From: Methanosarcina thermophila TM-1
GTDB taxonomy: Archaea > Halobacteriota > Methanosarcinia > Methanosarcinales > Methanosarcinaceae
Length of the DNA: 64,000 bases
Direction: 5' to 3'
NCBI RefSeq assembly: GCF_000969885.1
Contig: NZ_CP009501.1
Location: 1,054,001-1,118,000 of the forward strand
The notes beneath the pieces were generated by a model. The model did no database searches, was not told the origin of the DNA, and worked only from the letters and a program-made list of their open reading frames with translations. Position numbers and translations under genes: made by a program. Shown here piece after piece: positions 8,841 through 18,041 of the stretch. How positions within the stretch are numbered: the first letter of the stretch is position 1; the number at the start of each line of letters is the position of its first letter.

Positions 8841-9641
8841 TTACTCTGCTTCTTTCATGAATCCAATAGGGGCTCCTGCAAGTTTCACAAGTGCTTCAGC
8901 CTCAAGAAAGTGCAGTTTCCCGGGAATCACAAGGATATGGAGAGGTTTTCCAAAATCGAAGTCTTTTAAGTTTTCCACGTAGTCTGCTTTTACAACAGGT
9001 TTTTCCGAGCCTGCCCTGGCTATTCCTACTGCTGCAGCTCCGCTTATAACCCCTTCTCCTCTTTTTTCCTCAACCTCCAGGAGAAGCTCAAGTGCGGTGT
9101 TTACAGTCATATAACCTTTCTCCTGGTCTATATCCAGAAAGACCAAGGTGTGCAGGCCAAGTTCTAAGTTTTGTTTTATAATGTCATAAGGAGTTTCCGA
9201 GATTACTCTTGTGCCTCTCCCGCTTTCATAGGGATGAGGAATGCTTGCGGATCTCCCAAAGCGATAGTTCTGCAATCCCGTAAGCCCTGAGACAGCTGAG
9301 GCAATTGAAGCCCCGTGAATCAGGCGGGTTTCTATTCCCAGTTTTTCAGCTCTCAGGCGTAAATCTACATGGGTTGTGGAAACCATTGTATCTCCGCCTG
9401 TCAGGAAACATAGCTTCTTGTTCCTTGCCTCGCTGAGCCAGTCAGGATGCTGTTCTACATCCTCTCTTGAAAGCAGAAAAACTTTTTTTCCATAAAGCTT
9501 CTCCATTCTTTCAAGGCTTGTCCCCATAAGACAGGACGTGTAAAACTCTGCATAAACGAGGTCAGCTTCCCTGATAGCTTCAAGTCCCTTTAAAGAAATG
9601 TCATATTCGTCAAAAAGACCCAGACCTATAAATGTAAGCAT
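8841..9641 (-). CDS. dphB: diphthine synthase
   Basis: An SAM-dependent methyltransferase of 266 residues, of the tetrapyrrole methylase fold. It trimethylates the modified histidine of archaeal elongation factor 2 on the way to diphthamide. Characteristic stretches are MLTFIGLGLFDEYDIS at the start, FLTGGDTMVSTTH, and LIHGASIASAVSGLTGLQNYRFG. The start at 9641 gives the family length; the longer in-frame reading to 9731 adds 30 residues unlike the family. It is paired in this region with a Dph6-type ligase, so two steps of the pathway sit within 4 kb. Confidence 0.93.
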   Translation of the reverse strand: MLTFIGLGLFDEYDISLKGLEAIREADLVYAEFYTSCLMGTSLERMEKLYGKKVFLLSREDVEQHPDWLSEARNKKLCFLTGGDTMVSTTHVDLRLRAEKLGIETRLIHGASIASAVSGLTGLQNYRFGRSASIPHPYESGRGTRVISETPYDIIKQNLELGLHTLVFLDIDQEKGYMTVNTALELLLEVEEKRGEGVISGAAAVGIARAGSEKPVVKADYVENLKDFDFGKPLHILVIPGKLHFLEAEALVKLAGAPIGFMKEAE

Positions 9642-9804
9642 AGCCCGTTTTAGGAATCCTCTTTGTTTAAAGCTTTTTGTTCGGAGCGACCAGGACGATA
9701 AAAATTCATTGTTTCCTATGTTTACGGGCACGATTAACTTATTTATATTTGGAAATTAATACTACAATGGGTTTATAACTGCAGTTTTTAAAGGGGTTTT
9801 AATA

Positions 9805-10047
9805 ATGGTTAAAGTTACACTTATTCATGCCAGCTGGTGTACTGCCTGCCCGGCAACTCGTAGATTCTGGAAAGATCTGAAATCTGAATACAACTTTGAA
9901 TACGAAGAAATAGATGTGGAAACTCCGGAGGGTCAGGCATTGATTGATAAATATGGCATAATTGGGGTTCCTACGACTATTATTGATGGGGAGGTAGCTT
10001 TTACGGGTCTTCCGAAAAAAGCCGAAGCGATTGCTCGTATTAGCTGA
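9805..10047 (+). CDS. glutaredoxin/thioredoxin-like small redox protein
   Basis: An 80-residue thioredoxin-fold protein. The active site is WCTACP at residues 11-16, an unusual CTAC pair rather than CGPC or CPYC; the cis-proline loop is GVPTTIIDG. These small proteins pass electrons from a reductase to targets such as ribonucleotide reductase. The thioredoxin reductase gene begins 55 nt downstream, so this is very likely its partner. It sits downstream of a divergent promoter region shared with dphB. Confidence 0.87.
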   Translation: MVKVTLIHASWCTACPATRRFWKDLKSEYNFEYEEIDVETPEGQALIDKYGIIGVPTTIIDGEVAFTGLPKKAEAIARIS

Positions 10048-10102
10048 ATTTTAGACTTAAAATGCACATTTTTTGAGACATTCTTCTTAATTTGGAGGAA
10101 GC

Positions 10103-11032
10103 ATGTACGACCTAATAATTGTAGGAGGGGGCCCCGCAGGGCTCACAGCCGGTATTTATGCTGTACGTTTCGGGCTTAACACTCTGATTCTTGAAAGAAG
10201 CGAGATCAGCGGCCAGATCGCGCTTGCAGATATAGTGGAAAATTACCCTGGCTTTCCATCGATTTCAGGGCTTGAACTGATGGAAAATTATAAAAAGCAT
10301 GCTCAGGAAGTAGGGGTAGAAACAAAAATAACTGAAGTTCTTTCTGTTCGCACGGAGGGGGATAAGAAAATAGTCTCCACAGACGGCGGAGACCTCGAAT
10401 CAAAGGCTGTTATAATTGCCACTGGCGCAAATCCCAAGCCTCTGAATGTGCCCGGGGAAAAAGAATTCATTAGTAAAGGAGTATCCTATTGCGCCACATG
10501 TGACGGACCATTTTTCAAGAATAAAACGGTTGTAATAGTCGGAGGCGGCAATTCGGCAGTTACGGATGCTCTTTTCCTTTCAAAGATTGCCCGGAAAGTC
10601 TATCTTATTCACAGAAGAGACCAGTTGAGAGCTGCAAAAGTCCTTAAGGACAGAGCCTTCGCAACTCCGAATATTGAGTTCATTTTTAATACCCTTGTTC
10701 TTGAAATAATAGGCAGCAGCGGAGAAATTCGAAGAGTCGAAAAAGTAATAATTAAAAATCTCAAAAGTGGAGAACAGCGTGAGCTGGCTACAGACGGTGT
10801 TTTTATTTACGTAGGCATTCACCCTAACACTGAAATCATTGATGTGGATAAGGATGAGGAAGGCTTTATCAAGACTGACCGTTTCCTTGAGACTTCACAG
10901 AAAGGAATTTATGCTGCGGGAGACTGCCGAGACACACCTATCTGGCAACTTGTGGCAGCTGTTAGAGATGGAGCGCTCGCAGCCACTTCTGCAAATGCGT
11001 ACATAGAAAGCCTAAAAAAGGATGTTACATAA
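10103..11032 (+). CDS. trxB: thioredoxin reductase
   Basis: A low-molecular-weight flavoprotein disulfide reductase of 309 residues. FAD-binding IVGGGPAGLTAGIYA opens the protein; the redox pair is CATC; the NAD(P)-binding motif is VVIVGGGNSAVTDALFLS, followed by HRRDQLRA whose arginines suggest NADPH; the C-terminal FAD motif is GIYAAGDCRD. It reduces the small redox protein encoded just upstream. GGAGG precedes the ATG. Complete and of normal length. Confidence 0.95.
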   Translation: MYDLIIVGGGPAGLTAGIYAVRFGLNTLILERSEISGQIALADIVENYPGFPSISGLELMENYKKHAQEVGVETKITEVLSVRTEGDKKIVSTDGGDLESKAVIIATGANPKPLNVPGEKEFISKGVSYCATCDGPFFKNKTVVIVGGGNSAVTDALFLSKIARKVYLIHRRDQLRAAKVLKDRAFATPNIEFIFNTLVLEIIGSSGEIRRVEKVIIKNLKSGEQRELATDGVFIYVGIHPNTEIIDVDKDEEGFIKTDRFLETSQKGIYAAGDCRDTPIWQLVAAVRDGALAATSANAYIESLKKDVT

Positions 11033-11164
11033 AAAATTATCCGAATAAGGGTCTTCCCAGTCGAAACTGTCTTAAAGTTTATCATCAGTAAATTTTAAAA
11101 AACGGAGCAGTAAACCTATTCTGCCCCCTTGTTTTCAATTTTTCGCACATAGCTTTTTTCGGGC

Positions 11165-11446
11165 TTATTTCAGTATCTGATTGATTTTATTATAGAAATC
11201 TATTATCAGGCGTGTTGCTTCGCTGTCCATGTTGAGCTGAAAAGTCCGGATTTGCTTTCCAAGTGGTTTTTCTATAACAATGCCTGATTCAATCAAGGGA
11301 GTAATAACCCTTGAGACACTGGAGTGAGACAGACCAGTTTCTTCAGCAATTCCCGAAAGGTAAGTTGATTCATTCTGGTGCTCGATCAAATTTTTGAGAA
11401 CTGTCATTTGTGCAGTTTTTCCGAAGATTTTTTCCATTGGATCCAT
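11165..11446 (-). CDS. winged-helix transcriptional regulator
   Basis: A 93-residue single-domain winged helix-turn-helix protein. The recognition region is YLSGIAEETGLSHSSVSRVITPLIESGIVIEKPLG, giving helix-turn-helix then wing. The rest is a short C-terminal helix (LIIDFYNKINQILK), perhaps for dimerisation. No ligand-binding domain is present. The start is uncertain among 11455, 11446 and 11437. It is convergent with trxB and divergent from the receiver-domain gene at 11688, which could be a target. Confidence 0.8.
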   Translation of the reverse strand: MDPMEKIFGKTAQMTVLKNLIEHQNESTYLSGIAEETGLSHSSVSRVITPLIESGIVIEKPLGKQIRTFQLNMDSEATRLIIDFYNKINQILK

Positions 11447-11687
11447 TGTTATCATCTCAGAGGTGGCTGTTCTCAGTAAGTAATTCTTATTTCCAATATT
11501 AACTTGCTATTTACCGTTATAAACTTATCTGCTTATTGGTTAAGCCGGCGATACATAAAAATTCTTCTAAATATTTGGGTAACTCTGCTTTCTTTAAACT
11601 GTATTAAGTTTGTATCAATATCAATTCCAAAAAAATTGGAAAATATTTAATACCTAAGAAAATGTATAATGTATGGTGATGGAGGGT

Positions 11688-12197
11688 ATGAATAATAAAA
11701 ATCTTGACCATGAGATTTTAAAATTGATTGAAGCGCATCCTGAAATAACTGAAAAGGATATAGCCTCGTCTCTTTCAGTCTCGGAAGAACTGGTAAAAAC
11801 TCGCATTGAGAGTTTTAAAGATACAAGGCAAAAAATCCTGATTATGGGTGAAGGGAGCAGTACTCCAAATATTAAGACTGCGCTTGAAGCTGAAAACTAT
11901 AATGTTGTCAAGTTTTCTGGTGGCTCTTCAGCACTTGAAGCCGTGAAAACTGAGAGACCCGACCTTGTATTGCTGGATACCGGACTTGCCGACATTGATA
12001 GCTTTAAAATATGCGAGCAACTTAGAAGCAGTTCAAATTACTGGTGGATCCCGGTAATGGTGCTCAGCGAGAGAGGTGGGGCGAAAAATTGGATTAAAGC
12101 TTTTGAATCAGGTGTAGATGACTATGTTACTGCGCCTTTCAACCCGGTGGAACTTAGAGCGAGAGTGGGAATGGTATTAAGGCGTGCTCAGGTTTAA
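11688..12197 (+). CDS. HTH-receiver protein with degenerate receiver domain
   Basis: A 169-residue protein with an N-terminal Lrp-like helix-turn-helix (residues about 5-45: HEILKLIEAHPEITEKDIASSL) and a C-terminal response-regulator receiver (47-168). The receiver keeps the phospho-acceptor aspartate (LLDTG, D97) and a switch serine (S127), but the usual acidic pair after strand 1 reads MGEG and the invariant lysine of the KPF motif is alanine (VTAPF). Phosphorylation may be lost or altered. The start follows GGTGATGGAGG; in-frame starts at 11673 and 11679 are alternatives. No histidine kinase is nearby. Confidence 0.8.
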   Translation: MNNKNLDHEILKLIEAHPEITEKDIASSLSVSEELVKTRIESFKDTRQKILIMGEGSSTPNIKTALEAENYNVVKFSGGSSALEAVKTERPDLVLLDTGLADIDSFKICEQLRSSSNYWWIPVMVLSERGGAKNWIKAFESGVDDYVTAPFNPVELRARVGMVLRRAQV

Positions 12198-13117
12198 CTC
12201 GAAAGCCAGATAGCAGGAAAGAGCTCCTTCTTTCGCAAGGGCATTGCAAGCGGAAAACGGTTCTGAAAAGACCGATCTTTAGGGCATCCCATCGAAAAAT
12301 TTTATCTTTTCAGGAATATCCGAAACATTCTAAGGCGTTTTTATTAATTCTTGTACCAAACGTTTTTATTAAATATCCTGTTAAAAATATATGTCACTTC
12401 TATAGTGGCTTCCTGAACTTAATTGGTTAATTTATGACATCTGCCACAATTCCCAGTATAATCATATCCAATATTTGTGTAAAGATCTTTGGAATACACT
12501 TTTAGAAGATTAAAAGCTGTGAAAGGAAGATTTCCCGTTCTAATTTGAAACTAAGGTCTCAAGTTCAGTCTCCTGAATTTAGAGAGATTCTCATATTCCC
12601 AATAGAAACGCTAATAATCAAACTGTTAAAATGCCGTGAGAGAAGGAAATTCCAACTTTTGTCAGAATTGAACTTGTCTTATTTTTCCGTTTTTATTTTA
12701 TAGGTCTACTTTTTTCATGTCAGGGCAAAAACGTGGAGGAAATAGAAAAAAGTCGGAAAAATCTGAGACTAAAATCAATATATTTTATTAATTTTAATAA
12801 TAATTTGAAAGAGCTCGATATAAAATTATTTAAGCCTATCTAATTCTTATCCATGACTTTTAAATTATATTTTTAAAATAATAAAACCTCAGAAATATTT
12901 CAAAATCCTTAAAAAATAGCAAAACATAGGTTATCATGCGCAACTGTAAATATGTCGTCAGGGCGTAAATCATGGTGTGAGGCGTGAATATCTCCTTATT
13001 TTTGATACGGAACTAAAGTACAAAATCGATTTAACGCTCTGAAGGCATATACTATTATTGCTGGAGTTTATGTGACAGATGTGGAAAAACGTAATCGAAA
13101 AAAGGTGTGGTTGAGTG
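12198..13117. other. AT-rich intergenic region
   Basis: About 920 nt between the receiver gene and the first TPR gene. No ORF with coding character, RNA gene or clear repeat was seen. It is strongly AT-rich toward 12770-12900. The promoter of the TPR gene is presumably in its last 200 nt. Confidence 0.4.
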
Positions 13118-13996
13118 ATGACTTCGAATGAGTGGTACAATAAAGGCGTTGCACTCCATGAGCTTGGACGATTTCAGGAAGCTCTGGATGCATACAACAA
13201 AGCTCTGGAAGCAAGCCCTGACAATGCAAAAATCCTGCTTAACAAAGGGATGGTTCTGAGAAGTCTTTTCAGATATGAAGAGGCTCTCGATGCCCTTAAC
13301 AGGTCCCTTGAGATCAATCCTGCGGATGCGAAAACCTGGTACACCAAAGCTGAACTGCTTATGGATCTGATGCAGTATAGAGAGGCTCTGGATGCTTACC
13401 ATCGGGCTATATATCTCGCTCCTGAAGACCCTGAAGCCTGGTACAGGCGAGGAATGGCTCTGAGGGAAATGAAGGCATATGAAGAAGCTATGGATGATTT
13501 TGAGAAGGCTATCCGTCTTTATGAAAAGAAATGTGATATGAGTTCCATGAGTGCAAGCGAATGGTGCAAGAAAGGCATGGGGCTCTGCAAGATAAAGAGT
13601 TATGAAGAAGCTATTAATGCGTTTGACAAGGCACTTGAATTAAACCCTGCTAACGGAAAGGCTCTTTATAACAAAGGTTTAGCTCTCCGCTGGCTTGGAA
13701 AACATGAAGAAGCAAGACTTTATACAGAAAAGGCTGTGGAGGTTTTTGAGAGCAAGATAAAAGCAAATCCTGAAAATGCCCGGTTCTGGTATAATAAAGG
13801 AATTGCCCTGAGGGATCTGGAGAGATATAACGAGGCACTTCAGGCTTTTGAGAAGGCTATCGATATCAACCCAAGTTTTACAAAAGCCTGGATTGGTAAA
13901 GGTATTGTATACGACAGGATTAAGAAACACCAGAAAGCAATAGAAGCCTATGAGAGAGCAGTCGATATAAACCCAGTTTATTCCGATCTCCTTTGA
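13118..13996 (+). CDS. TPR-repeat protein (8 repeats)
   Basis: A protein of about 292 residues made of eight tandem tetratricopeptide repeats, each near 34 residues with the pattern W-Y-KG-AL--L-RY-EALDAY-KALE-NP. Repeats four and six carry insertions (CDMSSMS; VFESKIKANPEN). No signal peptide or other domain is present, so it is a cytoplasmic scaffold; the partner is unknown. An in-frame GTG precedes the ATG by three nt. AGGTG lies upstream. A related ten-repeat protein is encoded 1.4 kb away. Confidence 0.88.
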   Translation: MTSNEWYNKGVALHELGRFQEALDAYNKALEASPDNAKILLNKGMVLRSLFRYEEALDALNRSLEINPADAKTWYTKAELLMDLMQYREALDAYHRAIYLAPEDPEAWYRRGMALREMKAYEEAMDDFEKAIRLYEKKCDMSSMSASEWCKKGMGLCKIKSYEEAINAFDKALELNPANGKALYNKGLALRWLGKHEEARLYTEKAVEVFESKIKANPENARFWYNKGIALRDLERYNEALQAFEKAIDINPSFTKAWIGKGIVYDRIKKHQKAIEAYERAVDINPVYSDLL

Positions 13997-14046
13997 GTAG
14001 CCCGACTTCAGGTTTTTACATAATGTCAAAGCCCAGAGCTAAAAAA

Positions 14047-14090
14047 AGCCGTTAGCCGAAAATCCTTTTCGGATTTCCAGACTGGCGGCT
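14047..14090 (+). terminator. nested hairpin after the TPR gene
   Basis: About 50 nt after the stop codon. The inner stem CCGAAAA/TTTTCGG (14056-14062 with 14066-14072) is perfect, with a three-nt loop; an outer AGCCG/CGGCT pairing (14047-14051 with 14086-14090) encloses it. It probably marks the 3' end of the transcript. Confidence 0.5.
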
Positions 14091-14100
14091 AAATGTTTAC

Positions 14101-14452
14101 TTTTCTCTGAAATTATTCTATAGCTTGACGTACCTGACTTACAGATCTTGTGTTTAACTTCAACCTGCTCAAGTCTAGTTATAAAATACTAAAATAATTT
14201 GTTATTTAATAATAACCTTATTTGTTATTTTGTCAAGTAATAATAACACATCAATTAAGCCAGTCCAAAAGTATACTTTAATCTGTACTCTTTTATTGGA
14301 TATCGAGCGTAAATGCACTCTCAGCACTGTCCCATTCACCGGTTTATGGATTACAGGTACATCTTGGAGACTTTGCATAGAGGTTCCCAGTGAATCCATA
14401 AGCCCAGGGTCTGCAATTCAATTAAAAATATTTTTGTGAATTTACATTAGCC
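14101..14452. other. intergenic region with possible gene fragment
   Basis: No confident gene. On the plus strand 14230-14439 reads an open frame ending in VPFTGLWITGTSWRLCIEVPSESIS, which looks vaguely like a beta-sandwich fragment, but there is no ribosome-binding site. The antisense frame is also open. It may be a decayed gene end. Confidence 0.25.
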
Positions 14453-15199
14453 TTATTTTTGTTTAGACTCCGGAATCTCAAGCAAATCCGAAAAGGTACT
14501 GAGTCTAAAATCAAAAAATTGATCCATTTCTTCTCCGGGCCTCCAATCTCCATAAGAGGCGTATGCAGTTCTTAATCCTAGTTTGCGGGCAGGCACAATA
14601 TCCCTTTTAATGCTGTCTCCTACTACCAGAGTTTCATCAGGTTTTGTCCCGAGAGCCTCAAGTGCAAAAAGAAAATGCGCAGGATCTGGCTTTTTTGTTC
14701 CAGTCATATCTGCCGCCACGAGGAGATCGAAGTATTTCAGGAGCCCAACTCTTGTAAGCCTTGCCAGTGCATGACGTCTATCGGCATCTGTTATGATTGC
14801 AAGTTTTAAACCTAACTCCCTAAGCTTATCAAGAGTGTCCGTTACAGCTGGATAGAGTTCAAGATTTCTTAGTTTTTCCCTCTCATAAATCTCACAACAC
14901 TCCCTGTAACCCTGAACCGTAAAAAGATTTCTTTCCTGCATGTAGTCACGAATGTTTTCGTAATCTTCAAAACCATAAATTCCCCTCAGAAAATACCTGA
15001 AAAGTTCCGAAGGTTCCCCGATAGTGTCTCCTTTTTCCTTCCCAAGATGTGAGATTATCTCCCTGCAGGCTCTGAGTTTTGCGGCTATGAAGTCAAAAAG
15101 GGTATTGTCCATATCAAAAAGAATGGCTTTCAGAGTCCCTCGATAAACCTCTTCTGTGTTCTTCTGAACTCTTTTTCTGTTCTTCTCATCTTCTTCCAT
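14453..15199 (-). CDS. HAD-superfamily phosphatase
   Basis: A haloacid dehalogenase-like hydrolase of 248 residues. Motif I is FDMDNTLFDF (nucleophile D29, acid D31), motif II lies in AIITDADRR, the motif III lysine is in TGTKKPDPAHF, and motif IV is VVGDSIKRDI. The helical cap between motifs I and II resembles phosphoglycolate phosphatase or pyrimidine nucleotidase types. A charged 20-residue N-terminal extension precedes the domain. The substrate is unknown. It lies between two TPR genes on the opposite strand. Confidence 0.85.
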   Translation of the reverse strand: MEEDEKNRKRVQKNTEEVYRGTLKAILFDMDNTLFDFIAAKLRACREIISHLGKEKGDTIGEPSELFRYFLRGIYGFEDYENIRDYMQERNLFTVQGYRECCEIYEREKLRNLELYPAVTDTLDKLRELGLKLAIITDADRRHALARLTRVGLLKYFDLLVAADMTGTKKPDPAHFLFALEALGTKPDETLVVGDSIKRDIVPARKLGLRTAYASYGDWRPGEEMDQFFDFRLSTFSDLLEIPESKQK

Positions 15200-15414
15200 T
15201 TTCTGCCTGCCTTTTTCTGAATTTTGAGTACATTGCTTTTATTTTTCCTTATTCACCTTTCCTGTACTTTTTCCAGAGTTTTTAGGGGAGAGGCTATAAA
15301 AGCCATAAAGGACAGATGTATAGATCATAAAGACAACAGATTTAAGTAAATACCTAACGCGGCACTTAAGAGTCCGCAGGATTTACTATAAAAGTCAGAA
15401 CAGGATATTTTGAT

Positions 15415-16605
15415 ATGAACTCCGATGAACCAAATGACAAAGCCTTCACAAAAGAAGGCAGGAAAGAAAAATCTGAAGAAAAACCTGTTTCCGAAGACAC
15501 GTATATTCTCAATGATACGGGGGATGTGGGGAAGCAGGAAGTTACCGACGAGATCCTTGCAGCCGAACTTAACGAATGCGGACTTGACTTTCTCAGGCTT
15601 GGGAAATTTAATGAGGCAATTGTATCTTTTGACAAGGCAATTAGCATAGATCCGAATAACATATACCTTTTAAACAATAAGGCTGCAGTCCTTGAGACCC
15701 TTGGAAGATATGAAGAAGCCATTGAGCTTTATAAAAAAGCTATAAAGATCAATCCTGAGGATCCTGATCTCTGGAACAATATAGCTTTTTCCTTTTCCCA
15801 GGCTGGAGAGTACAAAGAAGCTATCGAAGCCTATGAAAAAGCTCTTGAGATAAGACCTGACTATCCCAACGCGTGGTATGGAAAAGCCCTGAACCTGAGC
15901 CAGGTTGGAGAATACGAGGCGGCTATCGAAGCCTATGAAAAGGTACTTGAGGAAGATCCCGATTATAAAGAAGCCTGGGTAGGAAAAGGAATAGCTCTCG
16001 GGCAAATGGGCAACTATGATGAGGCAATTATCGCTTACGACAGGGCATTAGAAATTGATCCTGATTTCCTTGAAGCCTGGTACTATAAAGGTGTGGATCT
16101 GGACAGTCTTGGAAGTTACAGGCAGGCACTCAAAGCATATAAAAAATCTGTGGAACTTGATCCTGAGAACGATGATGCCTGGAATAATATGGGAATAGAC
16201 CTCGAGAATCTCGAAGAATATGATGAAGCAATTAAAGCTTTTGACAAAGCAATTGAAATTAACGCTGAAAATGCCGATGTCTGGTACAACAAAGGTTTTA
16301 CCCTGAGCCAGATGCAGAGATTTGAAGAAGCCGTAGAGACATACAGGAAAGCAATAGAGCTTGACCCTGAGTATTTCGAAGCTTATTCCAGTCTGGGTTT
16401 CGTGCTCGTCCAGCTCAAGCGTTTTGAGGAAGCTCTGGAGATTTATGAGAAGGCGCTCCAGCTTAATCCTGAGGCTGCAGACTCCTGGTTTGGGAAGGCT
16501 GTCTGCCTGAGCTTCCTCGGACGGGAAGAAGAGGCTGAAGAAGCATACATAAAAGCTGTAGAAATCGATCCCAGATATGCTGAGGTAGGAGGAGACACAC
16601 AGTAA
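15415..16605 (+). CDS. TPR-repeat protein (10 repeats)
   Basis: A protein of 396 residues. The first 45 residues are charged and probably disordered (KEGRKEKSEEKP); then ten regular 34-residue tetratricopeptide repeats follow, each ending in I/L-DP-x-Y/N. It lacks a signal peptide and other domains. It is similar in design to the eight-repeat protein at 13118 and may be a paralogue. No specific partner can be inferred from the context. Confidence 0.88.
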   Translation: MNSDEPNDKAFTKEGRKEKSEEKPVSEDTYILNDTGDVGKQEVTDEILAAELNECGLDFLRLGKFNEAIVSFDKAISIDPNNIYLLNNKAAVLETLGRYEEAIELYKKAIKINPEDPDLWNNIAFSFSQAGEYKEAIEAYEKALEIRPDYPNAWYGKALNLSQVGEYEAAIEAYEKVLEEDPDYKEAWVGKGIALGQMGNYDEAIIAYDRALEIDPDFLEAWYYKGVDLDSLGSYRQALKAYKKSVELDPENDDAWNNMGIDLENLEEYDEAIKAFDKAIEINAENADVWYNKGFTLSQMQRFEEAVETYRKAIELDPEYFEAYSSLGFVLVQLKRFEEALEIYEKALQLNPEAADSWFGKAVCLSFLGREEEAEEAYIKAVEIDPRYAEVGGDTQ

Positions 16606-16620
16606 CCGAACTTTCAAATC

Positions 16621-16651
16621 AAAGAGCCTGTTCTTATCCAGGACTCTTTTT
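16621..16651 (+). terminator. hairpin plus T-run after TPR gene
   Basis: AAAGAGCCTG pairs with CAGGACTCTTT across an eight-nt loop and runs into a stretch of T, 15 nt after the stop codon. This is a typical intrinsic terminator shape. Confidence 0.65.
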
Positions 16652-16873
16652 CATTTGCTCTCTATCTTTTATTTTTTCTCGGATATAGCGGTCTGAAAGA
16701 AAGGACGGTCTGAAGGAAAGGATTTAGCATAAAAATAAAAAAATTCTATCGTAGGAAAAAATTGTATACAATATGCCGTCTTGTGGAGGCAGGAAAAAGG
16801 AGAAGGCATACGATTCAGATAATTGAGACAATCTTTATCTTTGTTTTTATTCCTTCTCCTTAAATCAAAGTCT

Positions 16874-17386
16874 TCACTCCGCTTCTTCCTGAACTACCAC
16901 AGTTCCTCTCATATCTGGATGGATCGAGCAGTAATAATCGTAGCTGCCTGCATTGGTAAACAGGAACTCGTATGAATCTCCCTGGTTCAGAACCTCAGAT
17001 CTAAAATTGGTCCCTGTACCTACCACGGTATGAGAAGCTGTGTCAAGATTAGTCCATTTTACGGTGTCACCTGTGGAGATATTGACTGTAGCTGGGTTAA
17101 AGGCGTTATCTTCTATTGCTACTTCTACAGTCTCGCCGTCACCTATCGGAAGCCCAGACGTTTCTCCCTCTACCGGGGCCGCCGGTTCTTCTGCTGGAGC
17201 AGCAGGTGTTTCAGCTGGTGTTATCCGTTCTTCGCTTGCTCCGCCTTCACCTGCTTCCGGTGTTCTTTCTCCTTCCTCAGCCGGAGTTACTCCTTCCTCG
17301 ATCCCACCTTCTTCACCAGTGTCAGCACATCCTATTGCGAAGAATATGCTGAGTAAAATTATAAAAACTGCAAGTTCTCTTCTCAT
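16874..17386 (-). CDS. cupredoxin-domain lipoprotein
   Basis: A secreted lipoprotein of 170 residues. The signal peptide ends in a lipobox-like FAIGCAD. Residues about 22-80 are a Glu/Pro/Ala/Thr-rich linker (PAETPAAPAEEPAAPVEG). Residues 83-168 form a plastocyanin-like cupredoxin: copper ligands would be the His of ASHTVV and the Cys, His and Met of YYCSIHPDMRG. It probably carries electrons or binds copper at the outer membrane face. It is the first of three lipoproteins with similar leader peptides and promoters; only this one has a folded domain. Confidence 0.88.
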   Translation of the reverse strand: MRRELAVFIILLSIFFAIGCADTGEEGGIEEGVTPAEEGERTPEAGEGGASEERITPAETPAAPAEEPAAPVEGETSGLPIGDGETVEVAIEDNAFNPATVNISTGDTVKWTNLDTASHTVVGTGTNFRSEVLNQGDSYEFLFTNAGSYDYYCSIHPDMRGTVVVQEEAE

Positions 17387-17427
17387 TCTTTTCCCCCCAA
17401 AATAAGGTGGTTTATAATTAATATTCT

Positions 17428-17461
17428 GATTTTATAATAGTTCCTACCAGATTCTAAACAT
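17428..17461 (-). promoter_or_regulatory. promoter of cupredoxin lipoprotein gene (copy A)
   Basis: On the minus strand this block reads ATGTTTAGAATCTGG...ACTATTATAAAATC and contains a TATA box. The same block stands upstream of the lipoprotein genes at 18042 and 19138, with the most change in this copy. Confidence 0.5.
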
Positions 17462-17934
17462 AGTTTCTTCCAAAATTAAGCTGGCATTATTGTGCTTTAA
17501 AGAATGAGACTGAAATAGACCCTCGAATTCCTCATTTTTAATTCATCTTTTTCTCTTATTCAGAGGTAAAATACTTTAAATGTATAAAATAGGTACTTTA
17601 AAATGGGTTTAAGGTGTACACAGTATCTTTCATACGGTTAAAGGTATATACAGTGACTTTAACACAAAAAACACTGCCGTCAGTAAAAAGCGATTCAATG
17701 GGTTAAGAGCATTTATTTATTTTTGAAGAAGTAGAAAATATTTAAAAGCTCTTTCTTCTAAGCTAAACTCTCAGGCAACCCTGATATATCTTCTAGAGAG
17801 GACGCGGGTATGGATATTTAATCCAGTACTTCTATTCAATTACTTTTCTTCCTGCTGCATCTGGAGTGCAACAGCTAAGCTGGTAATATTTAAAGTTTCT
17901 GTTAGAACTGTACTTAAATAGTTTTGCATTAGGG

Positions 17935-18025
17935 GCAATGCATTATGGGCAGGTTCCTGAGCACGGCTGATTATCATAATAATTCAGCCTTGCTAACAGT
18001 TGCTGGATTGCCTGCCCATACTGGT
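17935..18025. other. multi-branched inverted-repeat element
   Basis: An outer perfect nine-bp inverted repeat (ATGGGCAGG at 17945-17953, CCTGCCCAT at 18011-18019) encloses an inner hairpin (GGCTGA/TCAGCC at 17965-17970 and 17984-17989) and a GGCAAT/ATTGCC pairing. It lies just beyond the stop of the 18042 lipoprotein gene on the minus strand. It may be a terminator, a structured RNA or a small palindromic mobile remnant. Confidence 0.45.
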
Positions 18026-18041
18026 ATTAATTTAAGTTTAT

